Below are positions 27,343 to 34,912 of a DNA stretch of 64,000 nucleotides, piece after piece. The DNA lies in assembly GCA_018711005.1 (NCBI GenBank), contig DVIT01000026.1, positions 1 through 64,000 on the forward strand. The letters run 5' to 3'. The notes beneath the pieces were generated by a model, which was not told where the DNA came from, made no database searches, and saw only the letters and a program-made list of their open reading frames with translations. Each line of letters opens with the position of its first letter. Within the stretch, counting starts at the first letter, position 1. The position numbers and the translations under genes were made by a program. Source of the stretch: Candidatus Scybalocola faecigallinarum. Its GTDB lineage: Bacteria; Bacillota; Clostridia; Lachnospirales; Lachnospiraceae.

Positions 27343-28425
27343 TCAGGGCTGGTGCTGTTTACGGAAGGCCGATGGGGTCATGTGATGCTTTTCCTGAAAG
27401 ATCCGGTAGAAAAAGCTTCGGTTTTCATAGCCCACAGCGCTGGCCACATCTTCAATGCTCATATCTGTATTTAAAAGCAGCTGCTGGGCATGTTCCAGCC
27501 GGATGTTTTTTACGTAGGCGGAATAGGTCATTCCGGTCTTGTTTTTGATGATCCGGTTAAAGTAATCTTCCTGGAAATGAAAGTTCCTGGACAGCTCCTG
27601 GATCGTTACGGTGTCATAGTGCTGCCGGATATATTGGGTGATCTCCTGAAAGATCAGCCAGTTCCTGGCTTTTTGCTGCTCTGAGGAAAGATTAAACTCA
27701 TAGCGGGTACTTAAAATGCCAAAGATCCGCATAAGGAGGCCTTTGCGGATATAATGGGTCCCGGCGGAATTGTCCATAAGCTCTTTCAGCAGTCCCAGCA
27801 GGCATTTTTCAAGCTCCGGGGCAGCAGACGGCCCGGGGTGGAAGCAAAGGTACTGACGCAGATCCTTTTGCTTTAAGATGGCTGCATTTAAAAAAGACAG
27901 GATCTTTCCGGAAGCAATATTTTCATTAATGATCTCGCTGAACATGTCATTGGCAATGCCAAGGAAAAGAACGACTGCCGGGGTGGAGCCGATGTAATCC
28001 TGATGAAAGCAGTTTTTATCAATGAGACACAAATCTCCCTGGGAAAAGGTAATGTCTTTGCCAAGGATCTTCTGGCGAAATTCCCCCTGGACCACATAGG
28101 CCAGTTCAATATAGTCGTGAGTGTGGAGCTGGGTCTTTATATCCCCCTCCAGTGTCAGGGAATAGCAAAAGGGCTGGTCTGCCGGGTACATGGCAGACAA
28201 CAGGGTCCGGTCCTGGGAAAGGTTCCAGCACAGGGCAAAGATCCGGTGCTTTTTCAGATCCGGAAAGGTTTTTACTTCCTGGGCGGATTTTGAATATTCC
28301 GGGCATACAAGGCGCATTTGAAGCTTTTTATCTCCCACAAGACGCTTAACGCAGGGGGAGGTGATCTGACGGCATAAATCTAAAAGATCCATGGTTTCGT
28401 TTAAATCCTTTCTGCTTTTATGCAT
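27343..28425 (-). CDS. AraC-family regulator with N-terminal cupin
   Basis: A 360-residue AraC/XylS protein. The N-terminal half holds a cupin sensor (HTHDYIELAYVVQGEFRQKI near residues 98-117). The C-terminal 100 residues hold two helix-turn-helix motifs (FQEDYFNRIIKNKTG; IEDVASAVGYENRSFFYRIF). It is convergent with the arabinose operon and the most obvious second regulator of the locus. Its own promoter overlaps an inverted repeat, suggesting autoregulation. The ligand is unknown. Confidence 0.9.
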   Translation of the reverse strand: MHKSRKDLNETMDLLDLCRQITSPCVKRLVGDKKLQMRLVCPEYSKSAQEVKTFPDLKKHRIFALCWNLSQDRTLLSAMYPADQPFCYSLTLEGDIKTQLHTHDYIELAYVVQGEFRQKILGKDITFSQGDLCLIDKNCFHQDYIGSTPAVVLFLGIANDMFSEIINENIASGKILSFLNAAILKQKDLRQYLCFHPGPSAAPELEKCLLGLLKELMDNSAGTHYIRKGLLMRIFGILSTRYEFNLSSEQQKARNWLIFQEITQYIRQHYDTVTIQELSRNFHFQEDYFNRIIKNKTGMTYSAYVKNIRLEHAQQLLLNTDMSIEDVASAVGYENRSFFYRIFQEKHHMTPSAFRKQHQP

Positions 28426-28501
28426 AGCTTTTGTGTCAATTAAGCCATGCGTCCTCTTTTACGCATAGCTTAATTGTACCACATAAACCTTCCGGGGCCA
28501 A
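28420..28501 (-). promoter_or_regulatory. Promoter of the AraC-type gene with overlapping operator
   Basis: On the minus strand TTGGCC (28496-28501), a 17-base spacer and TACAAT (28473-28478). The inverted repeat AATTAAGC-N-ATGCGT / ACGCAT-N-GCTTAATT spans 28438-28475 and covers the edge of the -10 box. A third half-site, TGCATAGCTT, lies at about 28420, further into the transcribed leader. Confidence 0.65.
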
Positions 28502-28535
28502 TCCTTACTTGCGTGCATGGCTGGCTTTCGGGAAT

Positions 28536-28564
28536 TTGACTTTAGGACGGGATAGGGTTAATAT
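28536..28564 (+). promoter_or_regulatory. Promoter of the OLD-family gene
   Basis: TTGACT (28536-28541), a 17-base spacer and TAATAT (28559-28564). Confidence 0.75.
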
Positions 28565-28607
28565 AAAAGGGACATGTGCAGATGATCACTGATAGGAGGG
28601 GTAAGAG

Positions 28608-30488
28608 TTGAGGATCACGGATCTGGAAATTGAAAATTTTAAGTCCATCCGCCACATGGAAATCCATGATATTGAAAATGCGCTGATCCTTGTGGGGAAA
28701 AATAATACCGGAAAAACCGTAGTGCTGGATGCAGTGCGCCTGCTTGGCGGCGACTATGAGCTGTCCCGGGATGATTTTATGTTCCCGGAACAAAATATTG
28801 TCATCCGGGCCGGGTTAAGGTTTGATCCCCAGGATTATGAGGAACTCCATAGCCGGGGGGTCATATGCAAATATAAAAATTTCGACGCGTGGAAGCGGGT
28901 ATTTACGGCGGCATTTCCTTCCCTAAAGGAAGATGTGTTAAGTTTTACCCTGATTGCTTCAAGTACAGGCGCCCTGCGCTATGATGACGGCTTTAAGAAA
29001 AATAATCCAAAGATTCCTCTGGTATTTCCAAAGGTTTATTTTATTGACAGCTTAAGACATATCCAGGAAATAGAGGAAGATATACTCATGTTCCAGGATG
29101 ACGAGAATCTCCAGCGGCTCAGAGATAACCAGTGCATGTTTAACAGCCAGCACCAGTGCCGCCGGTGCTTTCAGTGTATCGGCCTTATTGAAAAGAAAAA
29201 CGCAGGTCAGCTAAACGTTATGGAGGCTATGCGGCTGACAGAATATAAAATGTATGCGTCAAATCTGAAGCGGTTTGTGCAAAAGGTGAATTATTATTTT
29301 GCAAAAAATGGCGGATATGCAGACCGCATTGAGTACCGTACCGGCGTGGACTCCAGCGCCCTGACCCGTATTCAGGGTATTGCCGTAAACAAGGTGCGCC
29401 AAAACAGCGTTCCGGTGGCAAAACTGGGGGAAGGTATGCGCAGTATTTATATTTTGTCCCTTTTGGAGGCCTACATTGATGAGAAAAGCCGCAATGCCTG
29501 TATTGTCCTTATGGAGGATCCGGAAATCTTTCTCCACCCACAGCTGCAAAAGTCTGCAGCAGAGGTGCTTTACCGTTTATCCAAGAAAAATCAGGTAATC
29601 TTTTCCACCCATTCGCCCAATATGATCTTTAACTTTACATCCCGTCAGATCCGCCAGATCGTTTTGGATGAAGGGTATTTTTCCGTAGCCCGCCAGAGGG
29701 CAGATGTGGACCAGATCCTGGATGATCTGGGATATACGGCCAATGATCTGATGAACGTAAGCTTTGTATTTATTGTAGAGGGACGGCAGGACAAGAGCCG
29801 TCTGCCCCTGCTTTTGCAAAAATACTATTCTGAGATCTGCAATGCCGACGGGACATTGTCCCGGGTCGCTATTATTACCACCAATAGCTGTACCAATATT
29901 AAAACCTATGCCAATTTAAAATACATGAACAAGCTTTATTTAAAAGACCAGTTTTTAATGATCCGGGACGGCGACGGAAAGGACCCGGAGGCGCTGGCCC
30001 GGCAGCTGTGCAAATATTATGAGGACCGGAACCGGGAGGATGTGGACCGCCTGCCCCGGGTGACCCGGCGCAATGTGCTGATCTTAAAGTATTATTCCTT
30101 TGAAAATTATTTCCTTGATCCAAAGATTATGGCCCGGCTTGGAATCGTGGAAAGCGAGGATGCTTTCTGGGAAATCTTATTTAAAAAATGGCAGGAATAC
30201 CTTTATCGCCTGAGCAGCGGCCGCCATTTGGTGCAGGTGCTTGGTCATGGCTTGGATTCCATAAAAGACTTGCAGGATCATTTTGAATCTTTTAAAATCT
30301 ATATGCGGGGCCATAACCTGTTTGATATTTTTTACGGGCCGTTTAAGAACCGGGAAACACAGATTTTAAAGCAGTATATTGAGCTTGCCGGACGGGATGC
30401 GTTTGCAGATATACTGGATGCTATTGACCGGTTTGTTTATTTTGACAGCAGAAAGAAAAAGGAGAGCAGCAATGAATTATTTACTTGA
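28608..30488 (+). CDS. OLD-family ATP-dependent nuclease-like protein with a four-cysteine cluster
   Basis: A 626-residue protein with an ABC/SMC-like ATPase and a C-terminal TOPRIM domain. Walker A GKNNTGKT is at residues 31-37, the signature-like LGEGMRS at 273-279, Walker B VLMEDPE around 300-306 and a switch His in STHSPNM. The TOPRIM acidic residues are Glu391 (IVEGRQDK) and a DGDGKD loop. Between the ATPase halves, Cys176, Cys184, Cys187 and Cys190 (C-x7-C-x2-C-x2-C) suggest a zinc or iron-sulphur site. It starts with TTG 28608 behind GGAGGGG. Its end overlaps a PHP gene by 17 bases. Repair or phage defence roles are both possible; OLD proteins are known in both. Confidence 0.8.
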   Translation: MRITDLEIENFKSIRHMEIHDIENALILVGKNNTGKTVVLDAVRLLGGDYELSRDDFMFPEQNIVIRAGLRFDPQDYEELHSRGVICKYKNFDAWKRVFTAAFPSLKEDVLSFTLIASSTGALRYDDGFKKNNPKIPLVFPKVYFIDSLRHIQEIEEDILMFQDDENLQRLRDNQCMFNSQHQCRRCFQCIGLIEKKNAGQLNVMEAMRLTEYKMYASNLKRFVQKVNYYFAKNGGYADRIEYRTGVDSSALTRIQGIAVNKVRQNSVPVAKLGEGMRSIYILSLLEAYIDEKSRNACIVLMEDPEIFLHPQLQKSAAEVLYRLSKKNQVIFSTHSPNMIFNFTSRQIRQIVLDEGYFSVARQRADVDQILDDLGYTANDLMNVSFVFIVEGRQDKSRLPLLLQKYYSEICNADGTLSRVAIITTNSCTNIKTYANLKYMNKLYLKDQFLMIRDGDGKDPEALARQLCKYYEDRNREDVDRLPRVTRRNVLILKYYSFENYFLDPKIMARLGIVESEDAFWEILFKKWQEYLYRLSSGRHLVQVLGHGLDSIKDLQDHFESFKIYMRGHNLFDIFYGPFKNRETQILKQYIELAGRDAFADILDAIDRFVYFDSRKKKESSNELFT

Positions 30489-31212
30489 CTTACATACCCA
30501 TACGCTGGCCAGCGGCCATGCCTACAATACCATTAAAGAAATGGTCCGCGCCGCATCCCTGGCAGGATTGCATATGCTGGGCATTACTGAACATGCGCCT
30601 AAAATGCCGGGAACCTGCCAGCTGTATTATTTCCAGAATTTTAAGGTGCTTCCCAGGACCATGGAAGGCGTCCAGCTTTTGTTTGGGGCAGAACTGAATA
30701 TTTTGGATGCGGACGGTCATGTGGATCTGCCGGAGGAAACTTTGGCAAATCTGGATATTACAGTGGCAAGCCTTCATATTCCGTGTATAACGCCGGGGAG
30801 CATTAAGGAAAATACCCGGGCGGTGTTAAATGCCATAAGGAATCCGTATATTAACATTATCGGCCATCCGGACGACGGACGTTACCCGTTAGATTACGAG
30901 GCCATTGTCCTGGAGGCGAAAAAATATCATACCCTTTTGGAGATCAATAATTCTTCTTTAAATCCTCAGGGTTTCCGGAAAAATACCCGGGAAAATGACC
31001 TTGAGATGCTGAAGCTGTGCAAAAGCTATGGCGTTCCTGTGATCGTATCCAGCGATGCCCATTTTGCCGGAGATGTGGGACGTTTCCCCTTTGCCAAGGA
31101 CGTATTAAAGGAAGCGGATTTCCCGGAAAATCTTGTGGCCAACCACCGCAAGGAGCTTTTATATGCCACACTGGCCCAAAAGAAGAACCGCTCCGGGTTT
31201 TACAAATTTTAA
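30472..31212 (+). CDS. PHP-domain phosphoesterase (YcdX-like)
   Basis: A 246-residue PHP-family metallo-phosphoesterase with N-terminal metal ligands DLHTHTLASGHAY, then GITEHAP, and a C-terminal SSDAHF. ATG 30472 is chosen because AAGGAGAG lies just upstream and this is where the PHP fold begins; an earlier in-frame start would add residues encoded in the nuclease gene. The 17-base overlap with the OLD gene implies coupled expression. The substrate is not deducible. Confidence 0.85.
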   Translation: MNYLLDLHTHTLASGHAYNTIKEMVRAASLAGLHMLGITEHAPKMPGTCQLYYFQNFKVLPRTMEGVQLLFGAELNILDADGHVDLPEETLANLDITVASLHIPCITPGSIKENTRAVLNAIRNPYINIIGHPDDGRYPLDYEAIVLEAKKYHTLLEINNSSLNPQGFRKNTRENDLEMLKLCKSYGVPVIVSSDAHFAGDVGRFPFAKDVLKEADFPENLVANHRKELLYATLAQKKNRSGFYKF

Positions 31213-31256
31213 CAGCGATTGGCCATGATGAAAAAATCGGAAAGGAAGTATTTTTT

Positions 31257-31874
31257 ATGAAAAAAGGAATAAAAAGATGGATATGCTTTTTGACAGCACT
31301 TGTTATGGCAGCTGCCCTGACGGCATGCAGCGGCGGCGGGGACAGCAGCAGCGATACAGGCGCTGCCGGCAGCGCCAGCGGCAAGCATCATGTGGAGATT
31401 GACGTACAGGATTATGGCGTGATCAGCGTAGAGCTGGATGGGGATGTGGCGCCGATTACTGTAGCCAATTTCTTAAAGCTGGCTGAGGAAGGCTTTTATG
31501 ATGGTCTGACCTTTCACCGTATTATTGACGGATTTATGATCCAGGGCGGTGATCCTACCGGGACCGGCATGGGCGGATCCGATGAAACCATCAAAGGCGA
31601 ATTTTCCGAAAACGGTGTGGAAAACAGTCTGTCCCATACCCGGGGCGTGATCTCCATGGCCCGTTCCCAGGATTATGACAGCGCCAGCTCCCAGTTTTTT
31701 ATTGTTCAGCAGGACAGCACCTATCTGGACGGCCAGTATGCAGCCTTTGGCGTTGTTACAGACGGCATGGACATTGTGGACCAGATCTGTGCAGATACAC
31801 CTGTGGAGGATAACAACGGAACAGTGGCATCTGAGAACCAGCCGGTGATCACATCGGTTAAGGTGATCGATTAA
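31257..31874 (+). CDS. Cyclophilin-type peptidyl-prolyl isomerase, lipoprotein
   Basis: A 205-residue protein with a lipoprotein signal (lipobox LTAC, Cys24), a Gly/Ser linker and a compact cyclophilin domain (FHRIIDGFMIQGGDPTGTG). It should fold proteins outside the membrane. ATG 31257 is chosen because it alone gives the signal peptide, with GGAAAGGAAG upstream; the open frame continues upstream only as an overlap with the PHP gene. It may be co-transcribed with the two genes before it. Confidence 0.92.
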   Translation: MKKGIKRWICFLTALVMAAALTACSGGGDSSSDTGAAGSASGKHHVEIDVQDYGVISVELDGDVAPITVANFLKLAEEGFYDGLTFHRIIDGFMIQGGDPTGTGMGGSDETIKGEFSENGVENSLSHTRGVISMARSQDYDSASSQFFIVQQDSTYLDGQYAAFGVVTDGMDIVDQICADTPVEDNNGTVASENQPVITSVKVID

Positions 31875-31909
31875 CAGGCCTTTTAGATGCGCCATCGCTG
31901 GCCATGATA

Positions 31910-31962
31910 TAAAAACAGCGCGTAACCGTCAGATGAACCGGCGGCTGCGCGCTGTTTTTATA
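31910..31962 (+). terminator. Intrinsic terminator between convergent genes
   Basis: AAAAACAGCGCG...CGCGCTGTTTTT with an inner CCGG-type pairing. It is symmetric enough to serve the S1 gene as well. Confidence 0.88.
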
Positions 31963-31984
31963 TGGGGCGAAAACTGATCCGTGA

Positions 31985-32923
31985 TTACAGATCCAGCTTC
32001 AGTCCGGCAAGGATAGAACCAAGTCCGGTCGTTGCCTTGCCTTCTTCTTTGTAGTGGAAAGTTTCCTCTTTGGCGCTCTGGGTAACTTCGGTATTTTCCT
32101 GGAGGGCCTTCATGCTCAGACTGAGCTTTCCGTCTTTTACTGCGATGACTTTAACTTTAACATCATCGCCTTCTTTTAATACTTCATGGACAGACTGGAT
32201 GCGCTTCTGGCTGATCTGGGAAATATGTACCAGTCCGGAGATACCGTTGCCAAGATCGATAAATGCGCCGTATCCGGTAATGGTCTCTACTTTTCCTTCC
32301 ATAACGTCGCCGACCTGGATGCGGGCAATCTGAGCCTGACGCTCCTGCTGAGCTTTTTCTCTTTCAACTTCCTTTACAGAAAGGACAAGACGTTTTTTCT
32401 CCGGATCTACAGTAATGATCTTAGCCTCTACAGTCTGGTTTAAGAAGGTGTTCAGATCTTCCACATAGCCGAGAGCCAGCTGGGATGCAGGGATAAATCC
32501 CCGGATGCCGTTGACATAGGTAACAACGCCGCCTTTAACAACACCGCCGATCTTCTGTGTAAGGACTGTGCCGTTGTTCATCATTTCCTGAAGGCCGTCC
32601 CATGCAAGAATGTCATCAGCTTTCTTTTTGGATAAAAGGATATGGCCTTCTCCGTCGTCCTCAGATAAAACTACAGCCTTTACAGTATCTCCGGGGGCAA
32701 TGTCTTTTTTGATGGAGAACTTGGGATCATTGCTCAGTTCGGCAAGCTTTATAATCCCTTCGCTGTAGATGCCTAAGTCAACAGTCACTTCTGTGTCGGC
32801 AACACCGGCAACCGTACCTGTGACCAGATCCCCTTCTTTAACCTGGACAAGGGACTGTTCCAGCTCTTTTTCATAGGTTTCCATGGTTTCAGCTGCTTCA
32901 TTCATCATGCTTTCTTCACTCAT
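31985..32923 (-). CDS. S1 RNA-binding domain protein (ribosomal protein S1-like)
   Basis: A 312-residue protein with three S1 domains, beginning at about residues 32, 110 and 200; the third is the most canonical (GAFIDLGNGISGLVHISQIS). Firmicute S1-like proteins have three or four such domains and bind mRNA during translation, so this is the likely RpsA homologue. The N-terminal 30 residues are acidic. AAAGGAG lies before ATG 32923. Confidence 0.9.
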   Translation of the reverse strand: MSEESMMNEAAETMETYEKELEQSLVQVKEGDLVTGTVAGVADTEVTVDLGIYSEGIIKLAELSNDPKFSIKKDIAPGDTVKAVVLSEDDGEGHILLSKKKADDILAWDGLQEMMNNGTVLTQKIGGVVKGGVVTYVNGIRGFIPASQLALGYVEDLNTFLNQTVEAKIITVDPEKKRLVLSVKEVEREKAQQERQAQIARIQVGDVMEGKVETITGYGAFIDLGNGISGLVHISQISQKRIQSVHEVLKEGDDVKVKVIAVKDGKLSLSMKALQENTEVTQSAKEETFHYKEEGKATTGLGSILAGLKLDL

Positions 32924-33052
32924 ATTCCTAACTCCTTTACATAACAGATAAAGACCTGCCGCATTTGTCAGGGATCATGCGGACAGGTCTTATATATTGC
33001 AGAGCTTTGTCTGCGGCACATAAATACCGGGACAAAACGCTTAAGCACATGT

Positions 33053-33454
33053 TCAATCCTTAATATCCTTTACGGCATCACTGACAGCATCTTTGGCGTC
33101 CTTCATATCCTCCGCAACCTTTTTTGCGGCGTCCTTAACGTCCTCAGCTACTTTGCCGGCAGCCTCTGCTGTGTGGGCAGCTGCGCTCATTGCGGCGTCC
33201 TTAACGCCTGCGGCTGCATCGGTGCAGGCTTCCTTTACCTGCTCGCCAGATGGAATGTTGATGTATTCCCGCTGGCTGTCCTCGTCATCGTCGTCCAGGT
33301 CATCAAAATCATCGTCAAAATCATCATCAAAGTCGTCGTCGAAATCTTCGTTCTCGGCTTTTTTATCAAGAATCTGCTTGATGACGTATGCGATACCTGC
33401 AATGGAAGCGGCAATGGCGATCGTCTTAACAAACACCTTAATAAATTTCTTCAT
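33053..33454 (-). CDS. Membrane-anchored acidic-repeat protein with Lys/Ala-rich helix
   Basis: A 133-residue protein of unknown function. Residues 5-25 form one hydrophobic segment. A run of FDDD units follows (residues about 38-53), then a long Ala/Lys/Asp amphipathic helix (VKDAAMSAAAHTAEAAGKVAEDVKDAA) like those of YtxH or LEA-type stress proteins. The acidic repeat is encoded by short direct DNA repeats, so its length may vary between strains. No enzymatic motif is seen. GAAGGTG precedes ATG 33454. Confidence 0.75.
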   Translation of the reverse strand: MKKFIKVFVKTIAIAASIAGIAYVIKQILDKKAENEDFDDDFDDDFDDDFDDLDDDDEDSQREYINIPSGEQVKEACTDAAAGVKDAAMSAAAHTAEAAGKVAEDVKDAAKKVAEDMKDAKDAVSDAVKDIKD

Positions 33455-33593
33455 CTTTAAACACCTTCCATTCTTTTTATTTGGCGGTAACCCGTAACCG
33501 TTCAGTCAGATGAGCCGTTGCGGCAATCCGCTCTAATGTAACTATTATAATTCATTTTGCAGAAAAAATAAAGAGAAATCTTTATTTCCGGAA

Positions 33594-33639
33594 ATCCTGC
33601 CGTAACGATTCAGCCATGGCTGAATCGTTACAGCAGGAT
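33594..33639. repeat. 46-bp extragenic palindrome
   Basis: The centre 33602-33631 is a perfect 30-bp palindrome (GTAACGATTCAGC with its complement around ATGG). With one mismatch it extends through ATCCTGC/GCAGGAT. It lacks a T-run. A related word, GTAACCGTTCAG, lies at 33493-33504. Confidence 0.8.
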
Positions 33640-33710
33640 CACTGTCTATCTGAGGATTAATATTCCCTAAAATCCGGATTTTATGTTATGATTGAGCCAT
33701 ATATTTGATA

Positions 33711-33795
33711 GGATTTCGGGGCGCTGAACGTCCGGTGGACGTTCGCTTAGCGCCGATCGCAGCGGTAACGAAGACCGCGAAGTGCGGAGAAATCC
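33711..33795. repeat. Three-stem structured intergenic element
   Basis: Outer arms GGATTTC (33711-33717) and GAAATCC (33789-33795) enclose a hairpin GGCGCT...AGCGCC (33720-33754), with an inner perfect GAACGTCC/GGACGTTC pair, and a second small hairpin GCGGT/ACCGC (33762-33778). It lies just before the YdcF-like gene, with no terminator features. Confidence 0.7.
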
Positions 33796-33825
33796 GTGGC
33801 ATCATATTTTCCTGGAGGTGAATCA

Positions 33826-34557
33826 ATGTTATTTTTTATATTAGGGATCGTGTGCATTTTATATTATACAACGATCATTCTGTATGCCGGGCCCCGCTCT
33901 ACATTTGCCCCGTTTTGGCTGACTTTGGGGCTGGGGCTGTCCGGGCTCGGAGCCATATGGGAGCAGCTGCCGGCCTTTAAGGGCAGACAGGTTGCTGAGG
34001 TGATCTTTTTAGGAACTGCTGCTGTGTTTTTCATTGTGTTTTGGACAGTGGAAAGCCGGATCATAGGGGCTGCACTGCACAAAGCCGGGAACGGGGCAGA
34101 GGTTATGATCATTCTTGGAGCCCAGGTCCAGGGACAGCGCCCTTCAAAGTCTCTGTACCGCCGGGTAAAGACCGGAGCCCGGTATTTGAAGCTAAATCCC
34201 GGAACAAAGGTAATCGTATCCGGCGGACAGGGACCGGGCGAGGGTATTTCAGAGGCTGCGTGCATGTGCCGGCTGCTGGAAAACCTGGGTATTGAAAGAG
34301 AGCGGATTTTTTTGGAAGATCGGTCCACGGACACTTATGAAAATATCCGTAACAGTATAAAAATCTGCGGTACAGATCAAAGAACGGTCATTGTGACCTG
34401 CGGCTATCACATGTATCGGTCTCTTGCCCTGGCCAGAACTGCCGGGATCCGCCATGTGGAGGGAATTTCTGCCGGAAGCGGCCGGATCCTGTGTGTGAAT
34501 TTTTACGTTCGGGAGTTTTTCGCAGTTCTCCATTACCGTTTCAGTGGGAGAATATAG
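33826..34557 (+). CDS. YdcF/SanA-like DUF218 membrane protein
   Basis: A 243-residue protein with three hydrophobic segments in the first 85 residues and a DUF218 domain (MIILGAQVQGQRPSKSLYRR; VSGGQG; SEAACMCRLLENLGI; STDTYENIRNS). DUF218 proteins are linked to envelope maintenance, but the reaction is not known. ATG 33826 is chosen for the GGAGGTG site seven bases upstream; an earlier in-frame start lacks one. Confidence 0.88.
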   Translation: MLFFILGIVCILYYTTIILYAGPRSTFAPFWLTLGLGLSGLGAIWEQLPAFKGRQVAEVIFLGTAAVFFIVFWTVESRIIGAALHKAGNGAEVMIILGAQVQGQRPSKSLYRRVKTGARYLKLNPGTKVIVSGGQGPGEGISEAACMCRLLENLGIERERIFLEDRSTDTYENIRNSIKICGTDQRTVIVTCGYHMYRSLALARTAGIRHVEGISAGSGRILCVNFYVREFFAVLHYRFSGRI

Positions 34558-34672
34558 GAGATAGTGCAATTTTACTAAAAAAACAAAAAAAACTTTTGCT
34601 TATATAGTCATATCTATAACAGAAACAACATAATGCCATAATGTTTTTGCATAATATAAACAATGAATACGA

Positions 34673-34701
34673 TTGACATATGATTTTTGCCCACTTATAC
34701 T
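34673..34701 (+). promoter_or_regulatory. Strong promoter of the MFS gene, with a long leader
   Basis: TTGACA (34673-34678), a 17-base spacer and TATACT (34696-34701), about 205 bases before the start codon. The leader can form several hairpins: GCAGG/CCTGC at about 34712-34734, GGCAG/CTGCC near 34822, CCCCTCCGGGG near 34861, and TGGCC/GGCCA near 34877. No known riboswitch was recognised. Confidence 0.7.
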
Positions 34702-34912
34702 AAATTTATGCGCAGGTACTGATCAGATGCCTGCTTATACGCTATCTTCATAGCTGTCCTCCATACGGGGACCGGCTCTATCCGGCCTTGACATGAGTTC
34801 TGACAGTGAGGGTATGCGTATCGGCAGACTGCCAATGAAAAATTAATCATGAAGGAATCCCCTCCGGGGATCTCTAAATGGCCTGAACCTATGGCCAGAA
34901 GGAGGAAATGAA

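Noticed and set aside
33093-33497. Serine-rich antisense frame opposite the acidic-repeat protein
   Set aside because: It is a by-product of the repeat coding on the other strand; no ribosome site.
34566-34590. ATTTTACTAAAAAAAC resembling the arabinan operator
   Set aside because: The right half does not match at the 8-base spacing and it is far from a matching promoter position; an A-rich coincidence is likely.
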